Below, in pieces: positions 9,031 to 17,966 of a stretch of 64,000 nt of DNA. The notes under the pieces were generated by a model. That model had not been told where the DNA came from and made no database searches. It saw only the letters and a list, made by a program, of their open reading frames with translations. The translations under genes and the position numbers were made by a program. Every line of letters starts with the position of its first letter. The first letter of the stretch is position 1. Origin of the DNA: Crocinitomicaceae bacterium (GTDB lineage: Bacteria; Bacteroidota; Bacteroidia; Flavobacteriales_D; Crocinitomicaceae); NCBI GenBank assembly GCA_022447665.1, contig JAKVAQ010000005.1, positions 31,191-95,190 on the forward strand, read 5' to 3'.

Positions 9031-9768
9031 ATGAAAGTGAGACTTTACATATGGTTAGGATTTATTGGAGTTATACTTTTCACAAGCTCGTGTAGAAATT
9101 TGAAACACGATAATTTTCAAAAAAGGAAATATTTAAAACTAAAGAATACAACGGTAAGTAATGATCCTGATGAGCCGATAGAGGAGTCGGTATCCAACAA
9201 TGAAATTGAGGAATCCTATATTGAAGAGAAAAGTCATATTTCATTTGAAGGTGAGGATGGTTTAGAATTAGAAGGAGATACTCATGAAATCAATGAGATT
9301 GAGTACAATCAATCTACAAGTGTAACAGAAAAAGAACTTATAAAATTTTCGCCTGTATCAACAAATAAAGAAAGAAGAGATTTTAACACCCTAAGCAAAG
9401 ACGAGAAAAATAGGGCAATAATCGAATTCAATAGAACATTTAATAATGGACTCCCTTTTTTAATTATCGGTATCGTAATATTTGCTGTCGCTCTTACTTC
9501 ATTCATGATTCCAGGTTTAAACGTATTACGAATGATAATGCTTCCTTTAGGCTCGGGACTAGTGGTTACAGCATGGATTTTCAGTATGGTTGCCGTACAT
9601 AAGGTTAAAAAACTCAAGACATCTAATCTAGCTGAGGACGATAGGTTAAGACATAAAATAAATTTGGCCAGATTAATGGCGACAATTGGTGTGCTAAGCA
9701 CCCTATTCCCATTACTTTGGGGAGGGGCAATAATCTTACTTATTCTCTGGTTAGCAAAAGTCATCTAA
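9031..9768 (+). CDS. Lipoprotein with C-terminal membrane helices
   Basis: Protein of 245 residues beginning at the base after the previous stop codon. The N-terminus is a lipobox-like signal (GVILFTSSC, Cys at about 21) followed by FQKRKYLKLK, a basic motif (FQKRKYxK) that I recall directly after the lipid Cys in many Bacteroidota membrane proteins. A Glu/Asn-rich disordered stretch (about 40-115) follows, then hydrophobic segments at about 140-160, 165-190 and 215-245, with a conserved-looking charged loop between. The composition suggests an anchored envelope protein of the same operon as the preceding barrel-like protein. Function unknown. Confidence 0.65.
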   Translation: MKVRLYIWLGFIGVILFTSSCRNLKHDNFQKRKYLKLKNTTVSNDPDEPIEESVSNNEIEESYIEEKSHISFEGEDGLELEGDTHEINEIEYNQSTSVTEKELIKFSPVSTNKERRDFNTLSKDEKNRAIIEFNRTFNNGLPFLIIGIVIFAVALTSFMIPGLNVLRMIMLPLGSGLVVTAWIFSMVAVHKVKKLKTSNLAEDDRLRHKINLARLMATIGVLSTLFPLLWGGAIILLILWLAKVI

Positions 9769-9867
9769 TTATTGTAGTTTTACTCAAACACTTTAAGTCT
9801 GGAATCAACAGATAAACCAACAAAGTTTAAAAAGCTCTATTTATTCTTCGTTGCGTCTTCTGCGCTA

Positions 9868-10632
9868 ATGGCGACAGGATTTCTGTTGGAAAAAATTTAC
9901 CAGCCTTTTGCTTTATTAGTCCTTGTTCTGGCGGTGATTACCGGTGTGTTTTTAGTGTATCGTTTAAACGATTCCATTGACCAACATCACGACTTAAAGT
10001 TTAATATTCGAAAGTTTTGGGGTAATCCTTTGCACAAGGTTTGCATCATTCAGTTTGTATTCATTTTAATTCCAGCGAGTCTTTACTTTTTAAGCAGTTT
10101 TACTTTTTGGGTGATGGCGATTGCAGCTGTTGCTGGGTTTATTTACTCTATAACTTTGCATATTAACGGGAAGAAATTCAGGATCAAAAATGTTTTCATT
10201 GTTAAAAACCTCTTTATTGGCTTGGCCTGGGGAGCTCTTGTTTTCATTGGTGCTGGGGGGTATTCGAATCCTCTAACCATAGCATTCTTCATTTTTGCTA
10301 GTGTTCAAGTTTTTATTGGTTCTGTAATTCGAGATATTCCGGACTTTAAAAAGGATATAGAAAACAATGTTAAAAGTCTTCCTGTGGTTTTAGGAATAAA
10401 GAATACCATTTACGGAATGAAATTATTGAACATTACTTCTGTAGCAAGTGTTTATTTCATTGAATGGGACGACAATATTATGTTTGTAATAAGTGCCGTT
10501 ATTGTCTGGAGATTAGTGAATTTAAGATTACTCTACAAAGGAGAAAATATAAAATTTTGGAGTCAAACCTTCAATTTAGCGACATGCGTACTTATATATT
10601 TGGGCGCTGTATTCTTAGAATTTTATGGATGA
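9868..10632 (+). CDS. UbiA family prenyltransferase
   Basis: Polytopic membrane enzyme of 254 residues as started here. Both Asp-rich motifs of the UbiA superfamily are intact: NDSIDQHHD at 34-42 (NDxxDxxxD) and DIPDFKKD at 156-163 (DxxDxxxD), followed by the typical SLPVVLG. These bind Mg2+ and the prenyl diphosphate. About seven to eight hydrophobic helices are present. The acceptor is unknown; menaquinone, heme O and chlorophyll subfamilies are possible, but the protein is short for them. The frame is open 31 codons upstream of the ATG to a TAG at 9775 and encodes KLYLFFVASSAL, which would complete a first helix, so the true start may be a rare codon such as the CTG at 9799. It overlaps the next gene by 8 bases. 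Confidence 0.8.
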   Translation: MATGFLLEKIYQPFALLVLVLAVITGVFLVYRLNDSIDQHHDLKFNIRKFWGNPLHKVCIIQFVFILIPASLYFLSSFTFWVMAIAAVAGFIYSITLHINGKKFRIKNVFIVKNLFIGLAWGALVFIGAGGYSNPLTIAFFIFASVQVFIGSVIRDIPDFKKDIENNVKSLPVVLGIKNTIYGMKLLNITSVASVYFIEWDDNIMFVISAVIVWRLVNLRLLYKGENIKFWSQTFNLATCVLIYLGAVFLEFYG

Positions 10633-11116
10633 TTTATTGAGCATATCTCCCGTTTACTGGGCAAGTTTGATACTTGGCTCTGCCACGGTGTTCACCATTT
10701 TTTGGGGGCTCGATTCCATTACACATAAAAAATTGGCGCGAGCTGATATAACGGACCAAGAATTCGAAACGCATCGAAATATTCTTACAGCATCTTTTTT
10801 AATGGAGATTTCATTGGTATTAATGTTCTGGTTTCAAAAAGCAATGCTACCTTTTTTCATAGCCTTTTTTATTACAAGAACAGTACATGAGTTTATTGAC
10901 GAATTAAAATATCATTCTGATCGTTGCACTCCTTATGAAACGAGGCTTCATTTAATTATGTGGGTTTCGGTTTTGACCAAATCTGCTGGAATGTTTATTT
11001 GGGGTTATTTTACCGGATATGAAGGCCTAACTGAATTGCCGGTGATCTTCTTTATTTGGGGCGGAATTGTTTTGATTGCCATGAGCTATATCTCATGGAT
11101 GGAATGGAAGCGTTAA
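10625..11116 (+). CDS. Small polytopic membrane protein
   Basis: Protein of 163 residues with about four predicted helices (around 10-28, 55-85, 105-125 and 135-157) and acidic or His-rich loops (THRNILT, HEFIDELKYHSDRC). Its ATG lies within the end of the UbiA gene, so translation is probably coupled, and it is likely to act with the prenyltransferase. No family is recognised. It converges with the hydrolase gene on the other strand 75 bases away. Confidence 0.65.
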   Translation: MDDLLSISPVYWASLILGSATVFTIFWGLDSITHKKLARADITDQEFETHRNILTASFLMEISLVLMFWFQKAMLPFFIAFFITRTVHEFIDELKYHSDRCTPYETRLHLIMWVSVLTKSAGMFIWGYFTGYEGLTELPVIFFIWGGIVLIAMSYISWMEWKR

Positions 11117-11190
11117 GCACTTCGACAGGTATTTCGATTAACTCAATATACCACTCAGCGACCTTAGTTTTATGAATCAAATAACAGCAT

Positions 11191-12084
11191 TTACTTAGAG
11201 TTCAAAAAGTCTAATACCAACCTTGTGTACAACCTAGGCTTTTCATAATTAGGCATATGAGCAGCGTTCTCGATAGTCTGCAATTCTGCAACATCTCCCA
11301 TATGTTCTTTCAATTTTTGCCCAATGCTCAAAGGAGCCAAACGATCTTTTTCTCCCCAAATCAATAATACCGGAAAATCAAACTTGTATTCTCTAGTTCT
11401 TAGCTTCTCCAATTCTTCATCTGATTGACGAATTAATTTCCGTTTTTCTTCGGCTCCAGCAACATATAGATTCTTATGAATATCTCTAAAAACAAATCGT
11501 GGAATTGGCGGAACTTTATGGTAGGCGATTTTGAATAGTTTATACAAGTGTTTATGATCGTATGGAACCAACAATTCCAATTTATCTTTAGCACCATGTT
11601 CTTTGATTAGGTTCTGTACCTCGGAGTCTTCAATGAATTTAATGGGTCCATTTACTAGGATCATTTTTTCTATTCGCCCAGTATTTTGAAGAGCAAACTC
11701 TGCGGCAATTGCACCACCATACGAGGTGCCTATAATGGAGGTTCTTTCAAGTTTTAAGTGATTCATGAGCAATGTAACTGCATCAACTTGGTCTTGAATT
11801 GTATAAGACTTTTGGTGCTTCGTACTTTTTCCAAAATATACTAGGTTGGGAGTTATCACCCTAAACGATTTCGAAAGTTTTACCACTTGTTTGTACCAAC
11901 TATATTTTGTTTCGGCAGCAAAAGCTGGCAGGAGAATTAATGGTGGTTTTTGACTTTCTTCTGAATCCCAAAATTGAATCTTGTATTCGTCATTTTCGAA
12001 GAATATCTCCTTCAAACCAGCACGTTTGAATAGGAACTCAACGTAGGTTTTGAAATAAAAAAATGGAGAGAAAATGCCGGGCAT
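11191..12084 (-). CDS. Alpha/beta hydrolase, last gene of the KS/ACP operon
   Basis: Alpha/beta-hydrolase fold enzyme of 297 residues. The nucleophile Ser121 is in GTSYGG, the acid is probably Asp247 (WGEKDRLAP) and the base His276 (NAAHMPNYEKP); the oxyanion region is LLPAFAAETKYSW, lacking the usual HG. Members with this layout are esterases, thioesterases or C-C hydrolases. It is the eighth and last gene of a coupled operon and its start shares one base with the stop of the flavoprotein gene. In that context it could release the finished acyl chain from the carrier protein, or transfer or cleave an ester; that is inference. No signal peptide, so a cytoplasmic location is expected. Confidence 0.85.
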   Translation of the reverse strand: MPGIFSPFFYFKTYVEFLFKRAGLKEIFFENDEYKIQFWDSEESQKPPLILLPAFAAETKYSWYKQVVKLSKSFRVITPNLVYFGKSTKHQKSYTIQDQVDAVTLLMNHLKLERTSIIGTSYGGAIAAEFALQNTGRIEKMILVNGPIKFIEDSEVQNLIKEHGAKDKLELLVPYDHKHLYKLFKIAYHKVPPIPRFVFRDIHKNLYVAGAEEKRKLIRQSDEELEKLRTREYKFDFPVLLIWGEKDRLAPLSIGQKLKEHMGDVAELQTIENAAHMPNYEKPRLYTRLVLDFLNSK

Positions 12085-13526
12085 TATTTCTTTGATTTAA
12101 AGAGCTGTTTCAATTCTAAATTTACATAATCTGCTCCAGCTAGAATAAGAAGGTGAATTGGTTTGAACCAAAAACGGATTCCCTTTGGCGTGCCTACCCG
12201 TGAAAATTTAATTTGATGATGCTTTTTAATCGCTTTTTCCTTCTTTACGATAGATTTATATCTCTTGGCAAAGTATTTAAACAAAATCCACTCTACCCAA
12301 TTAAACTGTAAGGGTTCTTTTAGTCGTTTATAACTGAACAAAGCAGGGTATAAAACCCAGCCAAAATAAACATAGTTACCATTCCTTAACCAACTTGTAA
12401 AAACGGAAAACGATTTCATAAATTCATACCCCGCCTTATATGAAGCCTCTCTTGATTTAAAGGAACGCTTGAATTTCTTTTCGTACTTGCACCAACTAAC
12501 TCTTTTACCGGTAGCTTTTTCTTTGGCTAAATTCTCTGAAATCCACATGATTTGCTGACAGGTTATTTCCATACCTGGTCCGGCCAACGGATCAATAAAC
12601 ATACCGCTATCACCAAGTAGAATTAGTCCTTTATACGTCAATTCATTCGCACGATAAGTAAGTTGATTCAGTTGTTTCAGGTCACCAATCTTTGAACCAG
12701 CAGCCAGTTTCTTTATTTGTTCGTCATTCTCCAAGCGCCATTTAAAATGTGACTTTTCATCTATGTTCTTATGGTATTCCTTGTCCAATACCATACCCAA
12801 ACTCATGGTGTTTTCATTCAACTTTATGACCCACCACCATTCATGATCCCGCATGAAATGAATGGTAGCATAATCAGCGGTATTCCTTGCTTCTGTTGGC
12901 CATTGTCCGTTTGGATTATCCCAACCATTATTAGTAAATGGATCAGTGATATAAGTATAAACTACAGAGGTCTTAAGATTGACTTCATCATAGGGTAAAC
13001 TAAAAAGATTAGATGTAAATAGAGTCCTACCGGTAGCATCAACTACCCAAGGAGATGAAACGCTTAGGTCTTGTGAGCTTGTTCTTACTTTTAAATTATT
13101 CTGATAATCACTTTTTTGATAGTCTATTATTTCGCCTGGTCGAATAACATCTACTCCCTTTTCTTGAATTAATTGAAGTAGATCCTCATCAAGAATTTGT
13201 CGATTCAAATGGTAGCCATAGACCTTCCCTGGCATAGTAGGACTTACAAACTCCGAAATCTTATCAACCCCTTCATCTCCGTACCAGTGAAACCTTAATC
13301 CCGATTTTATAGCTTGCTTTTTAACCAAATCTTCTATCCCTAATCGCTGAATAAATACCGCCGAAATTTCTACGATGGATTCTCCTAATTTAGGGCCGAA
13401 TTTTTCGGCTTTTTCAATCACCAATATTTTATGATTCGGTGATTTTTTGAGAAGGGAAAGACATAAAAAAGAAGCACTAACTCCTCCTCCTATTATTATT
13501 AAGTCATATGTTTTTGAATCATTCAA
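12084..13526 (-). CDS. Flavin-dependent halogenase-like FAD oxidoreductase
   Basis: Flavoprotein of 480 residues. The dinucleotide-binding loop IIGGGVSAS is at 12-19, the second FAD motif LLGDSGMFIDPLAGPGM is at 303-319, and GES at 48-50 resembles the family's GEs/GEA motif. HEWWWVIK (228-235) is like the WxWxIP motif of tryptophan-halogenase-type enzymes, except that Lys replaces Pro. Relatives include geranylgeranyl reductases, halogenases and aromatic or polyketide hydroxylases, and similar proteins are known in flexirubin-type pigment clusters. It overlaps the reductase gene upstream by 8 bases. Likely substrate: the ACP-bound product of the operon. Whether it halogenates, hydroxylates or reduces cannot be told from sequence. 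Confidence 0.8.
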   Translation of the reverse strand: MNDSKTYDLIIIGGGVSASFLCLSLLKKSPNHKILVIEKAEKFGPKLGESIVEISAVFIQRLGIEDLVKKQAIKSGLRFHWYGDEGVDKISEFVSPTMPGKVYGYHLNRQILDEDLLQLIQEKGVDVIRPGEIIDYQKSDYQNNLKVRTSSQDLSVSSPWVVDATGRTLFTSNLFSLPYDEVNLKTSVVYTYITDPFTNNGWDNPNGQWPTEARNTADYATIHFMRDHEWWWVIKLNENTMSLGMVLDKEYHKNIDEKSHFKWRLENDEQIKKLAAGSKIGDLKQLNQLTYRANELTYKGLILLGDSGMFIDPLAGPGMEITCQQIMWISENLAKEKATGKRVSWCKYEKKFKRSFKSREASYKAGYEFMKSFSVFTSWLRNGNYVYFGWVLYPALFSYKRLKEPLQFNWVEWILFKYFAKRYKSIVKKEKAIKKHHQIKFSRVGTPKGIRFWFKPIHLLILAGADYVNLELKQLFKSKK

Positions 13527-14550
13527 TACTTGTAAGACTATAAGTAATACCCAACAGGTCTAAGATTTCCTTTTCTTCATTTTTAAAAAGACTTGAAGGT
13601 GGCTTTACTCCTGAAAAATCTTGGTTATCCATCACTTTATACAGAGCAAAGACCATCGCCTTAGCTGTTATTAAATACATATCCTCTGCCTCTAATAAAA
13701 CAACTTGAGTAGGATTATTGTTGAATTTTAGGTAGAGCGCAGTGGTCTGGCTTGCTCTCTCTTTTAAATTAGGACCTTTGCCCTTTCGGGTTTTTAATTT
13801 CTCATAAGTACTCTCAACCAATTCAGACTTATTCCCCTTGGCTCCGACAAAAATAGCCGCTGTTTTATTCAAGAGTAAATAACTTCCTGCATCTTTTACA
13901 TCATTCTCCCATGACCAATAGGCTACTTCGGGCAAAGGATAAGGAACAGCTACTTTTATTTCATTTCTTAATTCAAGTTCTTCTCTCTCGTCATTGACCT
14001 TCTCGAAATCACCATCTCTAAGAAAATAAGTATCCTTTAGATTACTCAATTTCATGGTGATCTTAGTGCCAGGAGAAGGACGCGATTCTGAGAAATGATA
14101 ATAGGTATGAAGCGCAGTAATTGGAGCATTTTCATTTTGATAAATTCGTGCTCCTAAATCAGCAACCAGCGATTCAAAAGCAACACCTTGAACAATAAGT
14201 GACCTCGAACCTCCACAAGATTCCTTTATTGATCTTACTAAATCAAGCTCACCGGTAATATCAAGATAAACCTTCTCTGAACGCAATGAAAGTTCTTCAA
14301 TAAACTGCTTTGATTCTATTCCAAAAGGTCCGGCAGAGTTCAAAAAAATATCAAAATTATCAAGTAAGTATTTACGATCTTCTTCCTTTTGAAGATCTTT
14401 AACTAAACCGTTTTGATCTAGTTTTTCCGGATTTCTACCTACGGTAGTAAATTCAATACCTTCTTCGGCCAAACATTCGGTTAATATGGAACCTGTGTAT
14501 CCATAAGCTCCAATAAGTGCGATTCGTTTATGATTTGCTTTCTTCGTCAA
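13519..14550 (-). CDS. Saccharopine-dehydrogenase-like (trans-acting enoyl-reductase type) protein
   Basis: NAD(P)-dependent oxidoreductase of 343 residues. The Rossmann loop ALIGAYGYTGSIL is at 11-23, followed by VGRNPEKL (cofactor ribose/phosphate contact) and NSAGPFG, which together define the saccharopine dehydrogenase NADP-binding family. Proteins of this family act as trans-acting enoyl reductases in mycobacterial phenolic lipid synthesis, so an enoyl reductase role is plausible in a gene cluster that has KS, KR and DH but no FabI- or FabK-like gene. It overlaps the ACP gene by 23 bases and the flavoprotein gene by 8, so coupling is tight. No membrane segment. Role is inferred from context. 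Confidence 0.8.
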   Translation of the reverse strand: MTKKANHKRIALIGAYGYTGSILTECLAEEGIEFTTVGRNPEKLDQNGLVKDLQKEEDRKYLLDNFDIFLNSAGPFGIESKQFIEELSLRSEKVYLDITGELDLVRSIKESCGGSRSLIVQGVAFESLVADLGARIYQNENAPITALHTYYHFSESRPSPGTKITMKLSNLKDTYFLRDGDFEKVNDEREELELRNEIKVAVPYPLPEVAYWSWENDVKDAGSYLLLNKTAAIFVGAKGNKSELVESTYEKLKTRKGKGPNLKERASQTTALYLKFNNNPTQVVLLEAEDMYLITAKAMVFALYKVMDNQDFSGVKPPSSLFKNEEKEILDLLGITYSLTSIE

Positions 14551-14929
14551 TCCTATATTTTACAATTTTACACAAAGAATGAACGGTAAATAACTGAACC
14601 AATTCGTGTACAGTGAGGCCTTCTTTTAATTTTGCAGGATCAATTTCTGTCATAAAATCTCGAATCACCACGAGACCTTCATTGGTAATAACACCATCAA
14701 TTTCGTAGGGTTTATCTCCCAATTCTTTCTTAGCGCGCGATTCAATATCATTAATTTTTAGTTCTATATCGTATAGAGATTCCAGCTCAAATAGAATATC
14801 TACAAGATCTATAGAGTCAACTCCAAGCTCATCAAAAAGCGTTTGATCAAGTCCAATACTTTCCTTTGGTGTACCAACTGAATTCTCAATTACCTCCGCA
14901 ACGTTTTTATATATTTCCTCTATTTCCAT
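14528..14929 (-). CDS. Acyl carrier protein with C-terminal extension
   Basis: Carrier protein of 133 residues. The phosphopantetheine site is Ser39 in ELGVDSIDLVDILFELE (35-50), preceded by the helix-I pattern. A standard ACP is about 80 residues; here a further 50 residues follow, including GLVVIRDFMTEIDPAKL and LTVHELVQLFTVHSLC, which may be a docking helix region or a second partial helical bundle. The ACP carries the growing chain for the neighbouring KS, KR and DH. It starts 3 bases after the KR stop. A phosphopantetheinyl transferase is not encoded nearby, so a housekeeping one must serve. Confidence 0.92.
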   Translation of the reverse strand: MEIEEIYKNVAEVIENSVGTPKESIGLDQTLFDELGVDSIDLVDILFELESLYDIELKINDIESRAKKELGDKPYEIDGVITNEGLVVIRDFMTEIDPAKLKEGLTVHELVQLFTVHSLCKIVKYRIDEESKS

Positions 14930-14932
14930 AGT

Positions 14933-15691
14933 TTAAACTAAATAGCCTCCATCAATATTTAGGCAAGTTCCTGTAATGTAAGATGCCGTTGCATCTGAAG
15001 CTAAAAACAATACCCCTTTTGAAACTTCTTCGGGGGTCCCAAATCTACTTAAAATGATTCGCTCAGGAATGTATTTTTCAGCACGAGATTCCAGAGGCTC
15101 ACTCATTTTTGTTTTTATTCCGCCGGGGCGAACCGCATTTACTCTAATATTTTTTCTTCCTACCTCAAGGGCAAGTGTTCTTGTAAAAGAATCGATCCCT
15201 GCTTTCATTGAAGAATATGCTGTTATTCCTCTTCCTCCTCGCAAAGCGGCTATGCTAGAAACATTGACAATTGAACCCGATTTTTGGGAAAACATTGGTT
15301 TGAGAATAGCTTGTGTTAAGAGCATCATTGTTTTTAAATTCACCTGATACATTTGGTCAATTTGTTCTTCGGACATCATTGCGAAAGGCAATTCAACAAC
15401 ATTACCAGCACAATTCACTAAAACATCAATTCTTCCCTTTTCTTTTACAATTTCTGAAACGACCTCTCTAATATTATTTTTATGCAAAAGATTGGTCTTT
15501 TTGAATGAAACAGAATTCAAATCTGCCTTGGACACCTTCAACCTATCTATTAAATCTTCCACTTTCTTTTCATTCCTGAATAGGCAAACGACATGTGCTC
15601 CTTCCTGAATAAATTCAAGACATATTTGCTGGCCAATACCTCCAGTTGCACCTGTTAAAACAACAATTTTATTATTCAGTCCTAAATTCAT
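14933..15691 (-). CDS. FabG-like 3-oxoacyl-ACP reductase (SDR)
   Basis: Short-chain dehydrogenase of 252 residues, complete in every key motif: TGATGGIG (13-20) for NADP(H), NCAG at 93-96, catalytic Ser145/146 in VNVSSIAA, Tyr159 and Lys163 in YSSMK, then RVNAVRPGGIKT and the C-terminal TGTCLNIDGG. This is the ketoreductase expected for an ACP-bound beta-ketoacyl chain. It overlaps the KS gene by 4 bases (ATGA). A housekeeping FabG role is unlikely given the dedicated operon, but the substrate chain length cannot be read. Confidence 0.92.
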   Translation of the reverse strand: MNLGLNNKIVVLTGATGGIGQQICLEFIQEGAHVVCLFRNEKKVEDLIDRLKVSKADLNSVSFKKTNLLHKNNIREVVSEIVKEKGRIDVLVNCAGNVVELPFAMMSEEQIDQMYQVNLKTMMLLTQAILKPMFSQKSGSIVNVSSIAALRGGRGITAYSSMKAGIDSFTRTLALEVGRKNIRVNAVRPGGIKTKMSEPLESRAEKYIPERIILSRFGTPEEVSKGVLFLASDATASYITGTCLNIDGGYLV

Positions 15692-16971
15692 AGTTGTTCA
15701 TTTTTAACAGCAAGCACTGTGTTAATTCCTCCAAATGCAAAATTACTTTTCACCGCATATTTGATTGGTTTAGAAAGGTCCTCTTGCAATAGATTCATCT
15801 CCTCATCAATTGGAGTTTGAAGATTTAAGTTTTTCGGAATATGTGAGTGTTGCATTAATTCAATCAGTATACAAAGCTCTTGAACTCCCGCTGCTGCAAT
15901 GGCATGTCCATGACGATCTTTAGTACTCGATATTGGAATATTTTTAGCACTTACTCCAAAAGCATTTTTCATAGCATTGAGCTCCGTACCATCATTCTGA
16001 CGCGTTCCTGTACCATGAGCGTAATAATAATCAACCTCTTCGGCCAAAATACCGGCTTCAGCAATGGCGTCTTTTATTGCTTTTGCCATAGAAATCCCCT
16101 CAGGATCTGGTGCAGTAATTTTATATCCATCTAGGGTATTCCCATATCCACAAATAGAAACCAAGGCTTCTAAATTATTTTCTTCTACGAATTTTTTACT
16201 CGCCATGATAACAAATCCAGCAGCTTCACCAGAAGATGTTCCTTTTCGATTTATATCAAAAGGCAAACAAGCTATACTTCCATCACTTACTGGAATAACA
16301 CCCAGCTTGCCAAAAGAAATTAGAGAAATCATATTCAAAATAGAATCCGTTCCTCCGGCAATAACCACATCGGCATCACCATTTAAAATAGCATCATATC
16401 CGTGAGCTATAGCTTGAGTTGAACTAACGCAAGCTGTTAGTATTGAATTTTGAAAAGCCTTTGCATTAAATTTTTCTGCCAAGTATACAGCGTATAAATC
16501 ATGAGGATTTGAAAGCGCTCCAATAGCACTTCCTCCTTCATTCATTTTTGAAATTAACTCAATAACCGCATTCAATTTCTTATCAAGGAAATTGCGAACA
16601 TCTCCCTCAAACATTTCTAGCGGAATTGACTCTGCACCAACACCCATATAAACTCCAGTTCTAGCAGGATTTGCTAATTCAATAATTTCAGAAAAACGAT
16701 CTGCTCCTTTATGAAAAGCAGCTGCCAAAAGTTCTAATTTCCGATCTATCTTGGATAATTCTTGAATGGAGTTTGGCTCATTTTTGAGTAAATCCTTGAG
16801 GTCAAATCTTACCTCAGCCCCATCATTAAAAGGCAGTCCGGTAACATCAAAATTTTCAATTTTACCGCAAGCATCTGTTCCGGCTTTAATGTTCTCAATA
16901 ATATCATTTCTTCCCAGAGCTATTGGGCTGACAAGTTCGTGATCTAATATGTAAACTTTACTTTGTTTCAT
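15688..16971 (-). CDS. Beta-ketoacyl-ACP synthase (FabF-like, catalytic KS)
   Basis: Condensing enzyme of 427 residues with the full triad: nucleophile Cys181 in LTACVSSTQAIAHG, His319 in AHGTGTRQNDGTE and His356 in SSTKDRHGHAIAAAG with Lys351. GGTDS and KGTSSGEAAGF are also conserved. It would carry out decarboxylative condensation of malonyl-ACP onto the growing chain. Its start shares a base with the stop of the KS-like gene upstream, which lacks the active-site Cys, so the pair looks like the KS/chain-length-factor heterodimer of type II polyketide and aryl-polyene systems. Confidence 0.93.
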   Translation of the reverse strand: MKQSKVYILDHELVSPIALGRNDIIENIKAGTDACGKIENFDVTGLPFNDGAEVRFDLKDLLKNEPNSIQELSKIDRKLELLAAAFHKGADRFSEIIELANPARTGVYMGVGAESIPLEMFEGDVRNFLDKKLNAVIELISKMNEGGSAIGALSNPHDLYAVYLAEKFNAKAFQNSILTACVSSTQAIAHGYDAILNGDADVVIAGGTDSILNMISLISFGKLGVIPVSDGSIACLPFDINRKGTSSGEAAGFVIMASKKFVEENNLEALVSICGYGNTLDGYKITAPDPEGISMAKAIKDAIAEAGILAEEVDYYYAHGTGTRQNDGTELNAMKNAFGVSAKNIPISSTKDRHGHAIAAAGVQELCILIELMQHSHIPKNLNLQTPIDEEMNLLQEDLSKPIKYAVKSNFAFGGINTVLAVKNEQL

Positions 16972-17966
16972 TATTTGGTTAAAACCACTAATGTTTCACG
17001 GTTGTAAATATCTCTGTCTAATATTGCTACTTTCTCATCACCTGAATTCAATAACTCAATCCCCTTATTTATGGATGCGTGTATATTAGAAGCTCCTAGA
17101 TTTCCAAACTCACTAAAAAGAGAATGAGCTTCCGTGACAAATCCTGAACAATAGGCTAGATCATCATTACTCTCCTCCTCCGTGAAAGCCCCTGAACATA
17201 TAGCAACATCAATTTTTTCTTCAAGTAACTCAGCCCAGTTTCTTCTAATTCCACCTTCAAAAAAAGATGTGTTTGAACCAGCTTTTATTTGATGTATTTT
17301 GGCGATTGCTGCGTCTTTTTCGGGTCCTATTAAAAGAGAACTTGCACAGGCACCTTCTTTCCATCCAGCATAATTTTTTCGATGAACAGAATTCACCAAA
17401 AATGAATACTCCCCTGCTCCATTTGACGATACGGCTACAGAATATTTCTTTTTCAAATTCGCATCTATCAATGCCTGCTTTATCACCTGAAAACCTGAGT
17501 AAGATGTATTACCGTAGGTAGCATTGTTTCCTTTAAGCCCAACATATTGAGCAATAAAACTCATGGTTGAATTAGTAAGTGTTTGTAAAGCCAATAATGG
17601 AGGGGAAATCCGATAGAGCTTATGATTTTTCTCACTGTTATCTGTCTCATCTTTTATCTTATCATAAACCCTAGTCAAATGACCCAAATGCTTTTCTACA
17701 TTCTCAATAAAAACACCAGATCCAACGAACAAACCGGTATCGTAGTTATCTATTTTAATTGGGCTATTATTGATTAAATCTGAAGTGCAAAGTATAGATG
17801 CAATGGTATCTTGACGCATTATCTTTTCGTCACTTCTTACCGGATAGTTAGAATGATCTTTATCCAATAATATTTTACCCGATGAAAAAGAGGTGTGCTT
17901 TAACTCAGAAACAACCTCATCATTGAAGTTTTGCGGCAGTAATATTTCGCTTCCGTAGATGTACAC
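16971..17966 (-). CDS. Chain-length-factor-like ketosynthase homologue without active-site Cys
   Basis: Thiolase-fold protein of 331 residues, shorter and more divergent than the KS. At the nucleophile position the sequence is GNTSYSGFQVIKQA, so Ser155 replaces Cys, and the second half lacks the HGTGT and KxxxGH motifs. NVEKH..GHL and NSTMSFIAQYVGLKG retain KS features. In type II systems the equivalent partner sets chain length or starter choice. It abuts the dehydratase gene without any gap (17966/17967). It may instead be a starter-decarboxylating or structural subunit; the heterodimer role is inferred. Confidence 0.75.
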   Translation of the reverse strand: MYIYGSEILLPQNFNDEVVSELKHTSFSSGKILLDKDHSNYPVRSDEKIMRQDTIASILCTSDLINNSPIKIDNYDTGLFVGSGVFIENVEKHLGHLTRVYDKIKDETDNSEKNHKLYRISPPLLALQTLTNSTMSFIAQYVGLKGNNATYGNTSYSGFQVIKQALIDANLKKKYSVAVSSNGAGEYSFLVNSVHRKNYAGWKEGACASSLLIGPEKDAAIAKIHQIKAGSNTSFFEGGIRRNWAELLEEKIDVAICSGAFTEEESNDDLAYCSGFVTEAHSLFSEFGNLGASNIHASINKGIELLNSGDEKVAILDRDIYNRETLVVLTK

